64,000 bases of DNA, from contig CANMDH010000023.1 of the NCBI GenBank assembly GCA_947496555.1, positions 1-64,000 on the forward strand, read 5' to 3'. The first letter of the stretch is position 1. Each line of letters begins with the position of its first letter. Source of the DNA: an uncultured Aquimarina sp. GTDB lineage: Bacteria; Bacteroidota; Bacteroidia; Flavobacteriales; Flavobacteriaceae. Both the position numbers and the translations under genes were made by a program. Of this stretch, positions 48,101 through 56,925 are shown one piece after another. The notes below the pieces were generated by a model. That model saw nothing but the letters and a program-made list of their open reading frames with translations, did not search any database and was not told where the DNA came from.

Positions 48101-48206
48101 GAATTTCTCAGATTATCCTGAAGTTATAGATGAAGCTCGACGAGAGCTCAAAAAAATCAAAGCCAAAGAGGCAAAAACTAATTCATCCATCCAAACCGAA
48201 CAGTAA
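45189..48206 (+). CDS. Exported TPR-repeat protein (1005 aa)
   Basis: Signal peptide of about 20 residues (ending LSA-QQ), then tandem tetratricopeptide repeats along almost the entire length, for example YYLGYAYYKQGDYQNAISEF and YNLGYTYFKLKQYPQAAKYFEEFA. Such repeats form a superhelical scaffold for protein contacts in the periplasm. No enzyme domain is seen. The barrel protein gene follows after 28 bases and the LuxR-type regulator after that, so the three form an operon and may act as one envelope complex. Confidence 0.87.
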   Translation: MNKHITSMIVVIGLSGILSAQQSAIYTNELVQYNQALELYNNKQFLAAQNLFDKVRDAVDDENIDANCSYYIANCAVWLNQKDADQLLENFVVQYPTSIKRNSAYLDAATYYFDNGKYAYARKWYEKVDEGNLSRGEKERFNFNKGYAYFKIQRFNEAKKYLNRVQDSPEYGAKAKYYLGFIAYEGDNYKEADKLFDEVKDLDQYNKNLSYFQSDMNFKSGNFEEAIKEGLQQLPKSKPSERSELNKIIGESYFKLGKYQDAIPYLKEYKGRKGKWNNTDYYYLGYAYYKQGDYQNAISEFNKIVGGRNATAQNAYYHLAESYLKTNQKQQALNAFKNASEMDFETKIKEDALYNYAKLSYDIGNSYKSTPKVLLGYLDEYPNSEFKEEIKELLISSYITSKNYKEAMDLLEGSRNFADKEVYQKVAFYRGIELYNENSYTEAITYFNKSIEKQTNPNFTARAIYWKAESDYLLNDFDGALIGFKQFEGSTGASTTNEYKQIEYNLGYTYFKLKQYPQAAKYFEEFANKAEGDNVRKNDTYLRLGDSHFISSKYWPAMEAYNKAIKGNGPDSDYAHYQKAISYGFVNKNNQKIQDLEMFIKKYPRSTYRDDAMFALGDVYISENKIDRGIEAYDRLIRDVPRSSYVPKALLKQGLVFYNGDQGNRALSKFKRVVAEYPGTDEAIQAVNTARLIYVDLGRTDEYASWVKGLSFVDVSDADLDNTSFEAAEKQFVENNDSGAINGFEKYLREFPNGLHALKSHFHIAQLYFKKGDKEAAVPHYEYVLQNERTEFTEQSLARLSQIYLENRSYEKAIPVLERLENDADYPQNIIFAQSNLMKSYYQLLNYQKTIEYADKVLANPKIQNDVKSDAKIFTARAAFQTNNISRAKKAYAEVQKIATGELAAEALYYHAYFENEEGNYKYSNTTIQKLAKDYSGYRLYGSKGLVLMAKNFYGLKDAYQATYILESVIKNFSDYPEVIDEARRELKKIKAKEAKTNSSIQTEQ

Positions 48207-48234
48207 TAATCAGTTTTAAAACGATTTGTATCTT

Positions 48235-49974
48235 ATGATTAGATATTTTCAGAAAGTAATACCTTATATATGCTTAGTTGTTAGTTGGGGGGCTATTGCA
48301 CAAGAAAAAGAAGACGAAACCCTAGAGACAGAGCGTGTTGTTATTGTTAAGGCATATACACCTACCATTAGTGATGCTTTCAAGGTAAAATCTACCCCGA
48401 TTCTTAATGATTCGGTGACCCAGAAGAAAAAAGAGATACGGTATAGTATTTTTTCGGTTCCGGTAGCCTCTACCTATACCCCGGCAAAGGGAAGAGCAGC
48501 TAATATCGATCGACCCAAACCGATAGAGATCTATGATAACTATGCCACCTTGGGTTTTGGTAATTTTACATCGGCCCTGGCAGAGTTTTATAGTAATTTT
48601 CAGTTAAATCGATCGGATAACTTAGGATTATACCTACATCATAATTCTTCGCAAGGAGGTATAGATGAGGTGCAGCTTGATGATAAGTTTTACAATACAA
48701 TTTTGGATCTTAATTATACCTCTCGCAATCGAGATTATACCTACGGTATAGAAGTAGGAGCAGAACACCAGCTATATAATTGGTATGGCTTACCTGAAAT
48801 TCCTGTATTAACTCAAGATCAAATTAATGCCATTGATCCACAGCAAAATTATTTTGGAGCAAAACTTGGCGGAAAAATTCAGTTTGATGATTTGTACTTT
48901 AAAAAGGCAACGCTAAACTATCGATTTTTTGGAGACGCTTTGGGATCGGTAGAACACCATGTGGTAGCCAAACCAACTTTCGAGTTTGAAATGGGAAATT
49001 CGTTAATCACTACAAATTTTATAGTTGATTACCTAAACGGAAGTTTTGATCGGGATATTGATCCGGTACTGCAAATCCCAAATGATTATGGGATTCTTAA
49101 TCTAGGTGTAAACCCAAGTCTGGTAATACTAAGAGATAATCTTACGGTCAATTTGGGAGCTGCTGTTTACTATAGTATTGATACCGAAAATAGTGATAAT
49201 GATTTTTTTATATACCCAAAAGTAACCGCTTCTTATCGATTGCTTGATGATGTCGTTATAGCCTATGGCGGATTGGAAGGAGAACTAAGACAAAATACCT
49301 ATCGGGATGCTGTACAACAAAATCCGTACGTATCACCAACATTAATTATTGAACAAACCAATAATTTGTATGATGCTTATGTAGGACTAAAGGGGAAAAT
49401 ATCTGATGTAGTGAGTTATAATTTTAGAGGAAGCTATATTTCTGAAGATGAAAAACCATTATTTGTCAATAATCGACCAACCACACTTTTGTTAGAAGGA
49501 TATGACTACGGAAATTCCTTTTCCTATCGTTATGACGATGTAACGACATTGGTAGGATATGGAGAACTTAATTTTGAAATTAGTAAGAAATTTAAACTGG
49601 GAGCATCCGCAGAATATTTTAGTTATGATAATGAAGACGAACAAGAAGCCTGGAATTTACCCGAAGTAAAAGCTTCAGTCTTGATTGATTATCAAATTAA
49701 CAACCAGTGGTTTGCAGGTGCACAACTGTTTTATGTAGGCGAGCGTAGAGATATCGATAATACCATAGTCACTGATCCCACATTACCTGAAGCCGTTGTG
49801 ACATTGGATTCTTTTTTTGATGCCAATGTAAATCTGGGATATCGATTAAACGATCAGTTGTCTTTTTTCATAAAAGGTAATAACTTAGTTGGAGAAAATT
49901 ATGAGCGTTGGGTTAACTTTCCAGTACAAGGAATACAATTCCTAGGTGGTGTAACATATAAATTTGATTATTGA
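48235..49974 (+). CDS. TonB-dependent-receptor-like outer membrane barrel
   Basis: Signal peptide (ending GAIA-QEK), a short N-terminal region with ERVVIVKAYTPTISDAFKVKSTP, then a long series of amphipathic strands and a C-terminal GVTYKFDY, the aromatic end of a 22-stranded barrel. A complete plug domain is not evident, so this resembles the family of plug-less TonB-receptor-like proteins. The first open codon is a TTG at 48226; the ATG at 48235 is better. Its stop overlaps the next start (TGATG). Confidence 0.78.
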   Translation: MIRYFQKVIPYICLVVSWGAIAQEKEDETLETERVVIVKAYTPTISDAFKVKSTPILNDSVTQKKKEIRYSIFSVPVASTYTPAKGRAANIDRPKPIEIYDNYATLGFGNFTSALAEFYSNFQLNRSDNLGLYLHHNSSQGGIDEVQLDDKFYNTILDLNYTSRNRDYTYGIEVGAEHQLYNWYGLPEIPVLTQDQINAIDPQQNYFGAKLGGKIQFDDLYFKKATLNYRFFGDALGSVEHHVVAKPTFEFEMGNSLITTNFIVDYLNGSFDRDIDPVLQIPNDYGILNLGVNPSLVILRDNLTVNLGAAVYYSIDTENSDNDFFIYPKVTASYRLLDDVVIAYGGLEGELRQNTYRDAVQQNPYVSPTLIIEQTNNLYDAYVGLKGKISDVVSYNFRGSYISEDEKPLFVNNRPTTLLLEGYDYGNSFSYRYDDVTTLVGYGELNFEISKKFKLGASAEYFSYDNEDEQEAWNLPEVKASVLIDYQINNQWFAGAQLFYVGERRDIDNTIVTDPTLPEAVVTLDSFFDANVNLGYRLNDQLSFFIKGNNLVGENYERWVNFPVQGIQFLGGVTYKFDY

Positions 49975-50351
49975 TGCTATTTTATTTACTAAAATTACAA
50001 CAGGACATCGTGCCTGATCAAATAGAGGTAAAAGAAGAAAGTAATGGTATGTTAATACCATTGTTTTTGGCGATTGTTTTGATTGGATTGTTCTTTTTTT
50101 TGAAGAACAAAAAGAGTAATTTGAATGAAAAAGCTAAGAACCCGTTTATTCATGAAATAAGCCTCTTATCTATTCGCGAAAGACAAGTATTTGATGAAAT
50201 ATTAAAGAATAAATCTTTAAAAGAGATTGCCGAAACATTGTTTATAGAAGTGTCTACAGTTAAATCACATGCCAATAAGATATATAAACTATTTGCTGTA
50301 AAAAATAAAAGAGAATTACTGGGTAAGTTGCTAGTCGATAATAATGACTAA
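49974..50351 (+). CDS. Membrane-anchored LuxR-type HTH regulator
   Basis: A 125-residue protein with one membrane helix (about 26-44, MLIPLFLAIVLIGLFFFLKN) and a C-terminal LuxR/GerE helix-turn-helix: LSIRERQVFDEILKNKSLKEIAETLFIEVSTVKSHANKIYKLF. There is no receiver or ligand-binding domain, so any signal must reach it through the membrane segment or its short N-terminal stretch. The ATG overlaps the stop of the barrel gene (TGATG), so it is translationally coupled to it. Downstream are three 11-bp direct repeats (50364-50394) that could be its operator. Confidence 0.82.
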   Translation: MLFYLLKLQQDIVPDQIEVKEESNGMLIPLFLAIVLIGLFFFLKNKKSNLNEKAKNPFIHEISLLSIRERQVFDEILKNKSLKEIAETLFIEVSTVKSHANKIYKLFAVKNKRELLGKLLVDNND

Positions 50352-50363
50352 ATTCTGAAATCC

Positions 50364-50394
50364 AACCTTTTTCAAACCTTTTTCAAACCTTTCA
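50364..50394. repeat. Direct repeats AACCTTTTTCA (11-bp period)
   Basis: Two perfect copies (50364-50374, 50375-50385) and a third shortened copy AACCTTTCA (50386-50394) lie end to end between the LuxR-type gene and the serine hydrolase gene. One helical turn per repeat suggests protein binding on one face of DNA. Confidence 0.7.
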
Positions 50395-50456
50395 AAAAGC
50401 GTATCTAAACCTTTATAGGATAGTTTTGAGTCATCTTAATCTTAAAAAAAATAGTG

Positions 50457-51557
50457 ATGACTAGATCTAGCTTAATTTTAATTTCCATCTTTTTCCTGGT
50501 ATTGGGATGTGAAGATGACAACAACGCTCAAGAAAACTCTCTCGCTTCCAGAATTGATAAAATAATGGAAGAAGAAACTGATTTCACCGGAGTGGTGCAT
50601 ATAGGAACTTTAGAAAATGTGCTATACAGCAAAGGCTTTGGATATGCCAATCGGGAAAATCAAATCGCAAATGATAGTAATACCATTTTTGATATAGGTT
50701 CTGTAACCAAACCATTTACGGCAATAGGAATTGTTAAATGCCAAGAACTTGGATTGCTTGATTATGAAGATACACTGGGGAATTTTTTTCCAGAAGTTCC
50801 TGAAGACAAAAAGAATATTACCATCGAACAATTACTTACACACAGGTCGGGGTTTGTGGATGCTATTGGTAGTGATTATGATGAAATATCCAAAGAAATG
50901 TATATCACCCAGAGTTTTGATACACAGTTATTATTTTCACCGGGAGAACGATATGAATATTCAAATGTAGGTTTCAGTATCCTTGGAATTATTATTGAAA
51001 CAGTGAGCAATAAGTCTTATGAAGAATTCTTAAGCGAACAAGTTTTCCTTCCTTCTGAAATGAAAACCGCAGGATATTTAATACCTGATTATAGTGCAAC
51101 AGTAATTGCCAATGGATATGACGATTTAGGGTTATTGGGTACTCCAGGGGTTAATCTTGGGAAACCAAATGAACAACCCTGGGATACCGATGGACCTTAT
51201 TGGAATTTAAAAGCCAACGGCGGATTATTAATGTCGGCAAATGATATGAATCAATACTACAAGTTTATTAAATCAGATCTTATAAACGAAGTAAATAAAC
51301 AAAAAATGTATACCAAGTATATACGAGAAGATGATACCAGTATACTTTATAGAGGCCTTGGCTGGGGTATATTTGACACTAATAATGGATTAGCAGCCAA
51401 ACATAATGGGGGGAATGGTATTTTTTTCGCAGATTTTGCATATTTGATTGAAGAAGACCTATTTGTGTTCTTAGCTTCTAATTCATATAGGGAAAGCCAG
51501 GGAGATCTTTTATTTAGCCTAATTGAAGAACTATCTATAGAGGTCGTGAACAATTAA
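50457..51557 (+). CDS. Serine hydrolase, class C beta-lactamase family lipoprotein
   Basis: The signal peptide ends in a lipobox (VLGCED). Catalytic motifs of the family are SVTK near 76 (Ser nucleophile, Lys), YSN near 170 and HNGG near 320. Members include D-aminopeptidases, esterases and carboxypeptidases, and few are true beta-lactamases. An earlier GTG at 50454 is adjacent to the preferred ATG at 50457. The 11-bp repeats upstream may regulate it. Confidence 0.83.
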   Translation: MTRSSLILISIFFLVLGCEDDNNAQENSLASRIDKIMEEETDFTGVVHIGTLENVLYSKGFGYANRENQIANDSNTIFDIGSVTKPFTAIGIVKCQELGLLDYEDTLGNFFPEVPEDKKNITIEQLLTHRSGFVDAIGSDYDEISKEMYITQSFDTQLLFSPGERYEYSNVGFSILGIIIETVSNKSYEEFLSEQVFLPSEMKTAGYLIPDYSATVIANGYDDLGLLGTPGVNLGKPNEQPWDTDGPYWNLKANGGLLMSANDMNQYYKFIKSDLINEVNKQKMYTKYIREDDTSILYRGLGWGIFDTNNGLAAKHNGGNGIFFADFAYLIEEDLFVFLASNSYRESQGDLLFSLIEELSIEVVNN

Positions 51558-51664
51558 CGCAACCTCCTTAAATAATAGAGACAGAAGGTAATATAGCATT
51601 CATGGTCTTACCATTAAATTACATTAGGTACAATTTTTGTTGTATTTTAGGTAAAAATGAACCT

Positions 51665-52477
51665 ATGAAAAGTATTTTCCTACTTACCTTTTGTCTCTTT
51701 TCAATGATTATGTTTTCCCAGGACAACTTTAAGTTGTATTACGAAGAAACCGATCAAGGTTTTAGAGTGCTTGCAGATAATGACGAATATAGTCCAGTTT
51801 CAACGAAAATGAATTTTAGGTTAGAGAATCTGAATTCTACTAATGGTAATAATAAAGTGTACGTTGTCCCTGCAAAGACTAAAAAATACGTCATTACCGA
51901 ATTAAATGTGATCGATCGAAAAAAAAGAGTAAAATTTGGCTATGAATCTTCCTATAACCATGGGGATCATACCTTAAAAAAATATGATACAGATTTTAAG
52001 TATTACTTACCTTTTGAAAAAGGTGCTACCTTTTGGTTATCACAAGGGTATAATGGAGCTACTTCTCATAAAAATGAAAATGCGCTGGATTTTAAAATGC
52101 CAGTAGGAACTAAGATTTATGCAGCCCGAGATGGTGTAGTCGTGGATATTGAAGAAAGTTTTAGCAAGAGTTGTACAGATCCCGGATGTGCAAAGCATAA
52201 TAACTTCATTTTAATTTATCATAACGATGGTACCTTTGCCGAATATACGCACATCAAAAAAGACGGAGCCAAAGTAAAAGTAGGCGATCAAATAAAAACA
52301 GGGCAGTTTATTGGGTATAGTGGTGATGTGGGTTGGGCTACAGGACCGCATCTTCATTTTATTGTATTTCTTCAGAAAATAAAAGAAAGAATTACGCTCA
52401 AAACTAAATTCCTTACCGGGAAAGGAAAAAAAGCCATTTCACTTACCGAAAAAGAGCAATATACACGGGAGTATTAA
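51665..52477 (+). CDS. M23 family metallopeptidase (exported)
   Basis: Murein hydrolase-like protein with signal peptide MKSIFLLTFCLFSMIMFSQ. The LytM/M23 zinc site is visible: His and Asp in SHKNENALDFKMP and the HxH in GPHLHFIVF, with GTKIYAARDGVVVDIEES between. N-terminal about 120 residues look like a beta-domain. It would cut peptidoglycan cross-links in the periplasm. The earlier ATG at 51602 would bury the signal peptide, so the ATG at 51665 is used. Confidence 0.88.
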   Translation: MKSIFLLTFCLFSMIMFSQDNFKLYYEETDQGFRVLADNDEYSPVSTKMNFRLENLNSTNGNNKVYVVPAKTKKYVITELNVIDRKKRVKFGYESSYNHGDHTLKKYDTDFKYYLPFEKGATFWLSQGYNGATSHKNENALDFKMPVGTKIYAARDGVVVDIEESFSKSCTDPGCAKHNNFILIYHNDGTFAEYTHIKKDGAKVKVGDQIKTGQFIGYSGDVGWATGPHLHFIVFLQKIKERITLKTKFLTGKGKKAISLTEKEQYTREY

Positions 52478-52574
52478 TCTCTATAATATTGAAGTCATAA
52501 AAATCTGTTAGATTTGTTAAGGAGGAATACATATAAAATGATATACCTTGATTCACTAACCAAAACAAACTTCT

Positions 52575-53177
52575 ATGATTATTTATGGATGGAGATCAGC
52601 TCATTTAAGAACTACAAAATCACAAACAGCAACTTGCCCCAGCTGTAATACAAAAGGATCCACAGTAATTAGTGTATACAGTAAACATGCTCATATCTTT
52701 TGGATCCCTTTATTTCCATATGGTAAAACGGGAGCTTCACAATGCCAACATTGTAAATATGCAATGAAACTAAAGGAGATGCCCGAAGAAATCAAAAAAG
52801 AATATAAAAACCTGAAAATGGATGTCAAACCACCAATTTGGCAATTCGCAGGATTAATACTGTTCTCATTTTTGGTCGTTTGGCTTATTTATGCGGGTAA
52901 AGAAGGTAAAAAAATGGATCAAGAGTACCTTGCAGCACCTGCAAAAGGAGATATCTATGAATTTAAAACGGAAAGCGGATATTATTCTACCTTAAAAGTT
53001 ATGCAGGTAACCGCAGATAGTGTTATTGTTTCGCCCAATAATTACGAAATGGAAAAAAAGAGTAGATTGTATAAAATCGAAAAACCCGAAAATTACGCAG
53101 AATTTACGTATGGAATCTCAAAAGAAAACCTGAAGAAGATGTATGAAGAAGAAGAGATATTTGATATAGAGAGATAG
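52575..53177 (+). CDS. Zinc-ribbon membrane protein
   Basis: A 200-residue protein with an N-terminal zinc ribbon of two CxxC pairs (CPSC near 21-24 and CQHC near 55-58), one membrane helix near 92-110 (FAGLILFSFLVVWLIY) and a C-terminal domain of about 80 residues. Resembles the zinc-ribbon proteins common in Bacteroidota with unknown function. Likely cytoplasmic ribbon and periplasmic tail, but topology is inferred. Confidence 0.75.
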   Translation: MIIYGWRSAHLRTTKSQTATCPSCNTKGSTVISVYSKHAHIFWIPLFPYGKTGASQCQHCKYAMKLKEMPEEIKKEYKNLKMDVKPPIWQFAGLILFSFLVVWLIYAGKEGKKMDQEYLAAPAKGDIYEFKTESGYYSTLKVMQVTADSVIVSPNNYEMEKKSRLYKIEKPENYAEFTYGISKENLKKMYEEEEIFDIER

Positions 53178-53241
53178 TACCGGCATAAATTTTAACTCTT
53201 TAAGGCTTTAAAGAACTAAGAATATGAGCGTTTAATTATTG

Positions 53242-53277
53242 GACCTCATAGGTTTCTAAAATCTATGAGGTCTTTTT
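53242..53277 (+). terminator. Terminator after the zinc-ribbon gene
   Basis: GACCTCATAG and CTATGAGGTC around an 11-base loop, with TTTTT after it. Confidence 0.8.
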
Positions 53278-53329
53278 GTGTATAAATACTTCTTTCCTAT
53301 CTTTCGATACTTAACAAAAACTCAAAGTC

Positions 53330-55120
53330 ATGATTAAACGAATATTTACAATGGTATGCTTTGCCATTGTTTTTACAGCTTGTAAAAAAGAAACAACCCC
53401 CAAGCAATCTACTGCAGAAGTGAATATTAGCCCCAGGTTTAATGAAATGCTGGACAACTACTACGAAGAAGGTCTTCAGCTTAATCCTGTGCAAGCAACT
53501 TTTGCAGGAGATAATCGGTTTAATGACCTATTTCCAAATCCTTTGGCTGATGAAACGGTGGCCAAAGTAAAAGATTACTATACCAAGTATAAAGAAAAAC
53601 TTGAAGCATTCGATGATGCTAGACTTTCTGATAGTGAGAAAATGACCAAAGCAATCTTAAAATGGGAGTGTGACATGAATCTTGACGGATTTAAATTTAG
53701 GCAAGAATACTTTCCTATTGATCAAATGTGGTCGATTAATTTAGTTGCCGGTCAATTGGCAAGTGGTGCTAGTGCGCAGCCTTTTAAAACCGTTGAAGAT
53801 TACAATAATTGGTTAAAACGCCTTGAAGGATACCTTGAGTGGATGGCATCTGCCGAGAAAAAAATGAGTGAAGGAATGCAGCAAGGATATGTATTACCAA
53901 AATCTTTGATCGTAAAGGTGCTTCCGCAATTAGAAGCTTTAACGGTTGAAGATCTGGATAAGCATCTTTTTTATACGCCCGTCAAAAATTTTCCGGAAGA
54001 GTTTTCCGAAGAAGATAAAAAACGACTTACAGAAATATATGGTAAAATGATTTCAGAAAAAATCATTCCTGCATACAAGTCGCTTCACAAGTTTATGAGC
54101 AGTGATTACTTAGATGCTGGGAGAGAAAGTTCTGGTATTTCGGAAATTCCTAATGGAGCTGATTTTTATAATTATCAAATTAAGTTATATACGACTACCA
54201 ATATGACTGCCGAGCAGATTCATGAATTAGGTTTGGCCGAAGTAGCCCGCATTGCTGAGGAAATGGAAAAAGTTAAAAAGCAAGTGGGATATAAAGGAGA
54301 CTTGAAATCGTTTTTTGATTATGTGCGAAACAAGAAAGAACTAATGCCGTTTACCAAACCACAACAGGTAATCAATAATTTCAATACAATTCATGATCGT
54401 ATGAAACCTCAAATCGAAAAGTTATTTGATGTAAAACCTAAAACGCCTTTTGAAGTTCGTCGTACAGAGGCATTTCGTGAGAAATCAGCTAGTGCCGAAT
54501 ACAATCCGGGATCGTTGGATGGAACACGCCCAGGGATTTTCTATACCCCAATTCCCGAGGTGACCAAATATAACACATACAGTGATGAGTCTTTGTTCTT
54601 ACATGAAGCTATTCCGGGGCATCATTACCAGATTTCATTAACCCAGGAAAGTACAGAATTACCAAAATTTAGAAAAACGTTATGGTATAGTGGTTATGGT
54701 GAAGGTTGGGCGTTGTATAGTGAATCACTAGGTAAAGAACTAGGTTTGTATACCGATCCTTATCAATATTTTGGAATGTTGGGAGCAGAAATGCACCGCG
54801 CAATCCGTTTGGTGGTTGATACAGGATTACATGCCAAAGGTTGGACACGGGAGCAAGCAATACAATATTCTCTGGATAACGAAGCCGAGTCTGAAGCTGG
54901 AATTACTTCTGAGATCGAACGTTACATGGCAAATCCGGGGCAGGCGCTGTCGTATAAAATCGGTCAGTTAAAAATAAGAGAATTGCGCGCTAAAGCAGAA
55001 GCCGCATTGGGTGATAAATTTGATATCAGAAAATTTCATAACGAGGTATTAGAGACTGGATGTGTGCCTTTGGCTTTGCTGGAAGATAAAATTAATAATT
55101 GGATTGCTGCGAGTAAGTAA
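53330..55120 (+). CDS. DUF885 lipoprotein, putative zinc peptidase
   Basis: Signal peptide with lipobox (VFTACKK). The DUF885 family resembles carboxypeptidases: the zinc motif HEAIPGHHYQ lies near 423, with the downstream Glu in GEGWALYSE. The fold is a mostly helical metalloprotease. The peptide substrate is unknown. Length 596 is normal. It is flanked by terminators on both sides, so it is probably transcribed alone. Confidence 0.87.
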   Translation: MIKRIFTMVCFAIVFTACKKETTPKQSTAEVNISPRFNEMLDNYYEEGLQLNPVQATFAGDNRFNDLFPNPLADETVAKVKDYYTKYKEKLEAFDDARLSDSEKMTKAILKWECDMNLDGFKFRQEYFPIDQMWSINLVAGQLASGASAQPFKTVEDYNNWLKRLEGYLEWMASAEKKMSEGMQQGYVLPKSLIVKVLPQLEALTVEDLDKHLFYTPVKNFPEEFSEEDKKRLTEIYGKMISEKIIPAYKSLHKFMSSDYLDAGRESSGISEIPNGADFYNYQIKLYTTTNMTAEQIHELGLAEVARIAEEMEKVKKQVGYKGDLKSFFDYVRNKKELMPFTKPQQVINNFNTIHDRMKPQIEKLFDVKPKTPFEVRRTEAFREKSASAEYNPGSLDGTRPGIFYTPIPEVTKYNTYSDESLFLHEAIPGHHYQISLTQESTELPKFRKTLWYSGYGEGWALYSESLGKELGLYTDPYQYFGMLGAEMHRAIRLVVDTGLHAKGWTREQAIQYSLDNEAESEAGITSEIERYMANPGQALSYKIGQLKIRELRAKAEAALGDKFDIRKFHNEVLETGCVPLALLEDKINNWIAASK

Positions 55121-55141
55121 TTTATTAAGTACTACGTTTTA

Positions 55142-55174
55142 AAAACCTCAAAAGTTAATGACTTTTGGGGTTTT
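55142..55174 (+). terminator. Terminator after the DUF885 gene
   Basis: AAAACCTCAAAAGT and ACTTTTGGGGTTTT pair with one G-U, followed by GTTATT. Confidence 0.75.
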
Positions 55175-55280
55175 GTTATTTCTGGGAATAGTTATATATA
55201 AAAGCATTAGTTAACCTTTTTTTAAATTAAATAAATACCAGTCTTAATTGCTTTAGATTTACAAAAACATCGGTTTATCA

Positions 55281-55763
55281 ATGAAATTTACTATTCGCGA
55301 ACATCAACCTGGCGATATTGGTTGGATTATATCCAAACATGGAGAAATTTATACACAAGAATTTGAATTTAACCCAAGTTTTGAAACACATATAGCAAAT
55401 AAGTTTGTATATTTTTTTAGAAAAGAGAAATCACCTTTTGATACCATTTGGATTTGTGAAATAGATGGTCAAAGGGCCGGTTCTGTGGCAGTGTGGAAAA
55501 AATCTGAAGAAAAAGCATTCATCAATTTTGTATTGGTTTTGGATGGATACAGAGGACATGGTATTGCCAACAAACTGTTTGAAGTAGTTATTCAGCATTG
55601 TAAAGATTATCAATTTAAGGCAATAGAATTAGAAACTTATGATTGTCTTAAAAGTGCCAGGAATTTATATGATAAGCTTGGTTTCGCTATTATTCAAACT
55701 AATAAAGAAGTTACCTTATTTGGTAAAACTATGGATCAGGAGTTTTGGCAAATGAGATTATAA
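55281..55763 (+). CDS. GNAT family acetyltransferase
   Basis: A 160-residue acetyl-CoA-dependent N-acetyltransferase. Motif A VLDGYRGHGIANKLF near 90-104 binds the pyrophosphate arm of acetyl-CoA, and motif B SARNLYDKLGFAI lies near 125-137. The beginning FTIREHQPGDIGWIISKHGEIYTQEF resembles the GNAT domain of MarR-GNAT proteins, here without the MarR part. Substrate unknown. Confidence 0.84.
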   Translation: MKFTIREHQPGDIGWIISKHGEIYTQEFEFNPSFETHIANKFVYFFRKEKSPFDTIWICEIDGQRAGSVAVWKKSEEKAFINFVLVLDGYRGHGIANKLFEVVIQHCKDYQFKAIELETYDCLKSARNLYDKLGFAIIQTNKEVTLFGKTMDQEFWQMRL

Positions 55764-55859
55764 TTTATATTTCTGAAGCCATACTTAAGCTACCTAGTTT
55801 ATGGTCTTATTTTTTAATTCGCTGACAATACTTACATTTTAGATGTAAATATTCTTTTT

Positions 55860-56453
55860 ATGAAGCATACTATTCTTGTAATATGCCTTACTTGGTTTGG
55901 TTTGTCATCACATGGGCAAGAGATTGCACTTTTTGGAGCTCAGTTTGATTATTCTTCGGCTATAGATGATTATCATCCTGCATTTGGAATACAATTAGAA
56001 GGCATGTTAGGAAATCGTATTAATGTACATTATAATGCACTGTATAGTCCAATTGGGTCTGATGAATATTATTTTTATGTGGGTGGAGGGCAGGTTGTAG
56101 CCGTTTTCTTGATGAGAGAAGCGATCGAAACTCGCAGTGGACTTGCACTTGCGATTCCTGCAAGTATTATTAGTTTTGTTTTGCCAGAGAGTTTTACGTA
56201 TCGTTATCATCTTGGGGAATCTTCACAATTGGGATTGTTTTTGGCTCCCTACGGATTCGAATACATAAAGAATGATGTTACTGGCGAAGAGGATTATGAA
56301 ATAAGCCTTGAGACCGGAATTCGCTACTATTGGAATCCTAGTGAATGGTTATATCTTGTGCCTCAAATGGGTATAAAAATGTTTTACGATAATGATGAGG
56401 TTGATCTATCATTCGGGATTTCGGCAATGATAAAACTAAAAGAAAAAAAATAG
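55860..56453 (+). CDS. Exported barrel-like protein, unknown function
   Basis: Signal peptide (ending SSHG-QE) followed by about 175 residues with regularly spaced beta strands (YYFYVGGGQVV, LGLFLAPYGFEYI, WLYLVPQMGIKMFY) and a final strand SFGISAMIKLKEKK. Looks like an 8-stranded outer membrane barrel of the flavobacterial type. No family recognised. Confidence 0.7.
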   Translation: MKHTILVICLTWFGLSSHGQEIALFGAQFDYSSAIDDYHPAFGIQLEGMLGNRINVHYNALYSPIGSDEYYFYVGGGQVVAVFLMREAIETRSGLALAIPASIISFVLPESFTYRYHLGESSQLGLFLAPYGFEYIKNDVTGEEDYEISLETGIRYYWNPSEWLYLVPQMGIKMFYDNDEVDLSFGISAMIKLKEKK

Positions 56454-56463
56454 GTATCCCTAA

Positions 56464-56787
56464 TTATTTGGGCTCTAAAGTCATCACATAATCATAACTT
56501 TCGTTAAGATATACTGCCAAAGCATCCAAATCTTTAAGCATTTTATCCGGTATTAAAACATACCCCTTCATAACAGCACCATACGATTTATAGAGGGTGG
56601 TTTCAAACGCCTTAATATATTTCTTCTGCACCTCTTTTGAAAATCGAATACCAATTTCTCCATCTTTATTAAACAAAGAAAACATGTATCCGTTGGCAGA
56701 AGTATATGGCATTGTCTTTCCTTTTCTTTCAAATCTAGGACACTTGTCAACGAGCTGATCATAGACGGCTAATTTTTCTTTCCACAT
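56464..56787 (-). CDS. Small protein, possibly TfoX N-terminal-like
   Basis: A 107-residue soluble protein. MPYTSANGYMFSLFNKDGEIGIRFSKE near 27-53 resembles the TfoX/Sxy N-terminal domain, which is small and found in many bacteria outside competence pathways. The remaining part is helical. The assignment is tentative. Converges on the barrel gene with a 10-base gap. Confidence 0.6.
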   Translation of the reverse strand: MWKEKLAVYDQLVDKCPRFERKGKTMPYTSANGYMFSLFNKDGEIGIRFSKEVQKKYIKAFETTLYKSYGAVMKGYVLIPDKMLKDLDALAVYLNESYDYVMTLEPK

Positions 56788-56925
56788 GATATAGTTTGTT
56801 TAGAATACTGTTTGTTACTAAGGTAATTATAAACTACAAAACATTCAACTTGGTTAATCATAGTAGCCGTACTTTCAAAGTCCTTAAGAAAATAACAGTA
56901 AGGCATTGTTTTGTTGGCAATAGAT

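Noticed and set aside
50364-50394. CRISPR-like repeat
   Set aside because: Repeats are 11 bp, end to end with no spacers. An operator is more likely.
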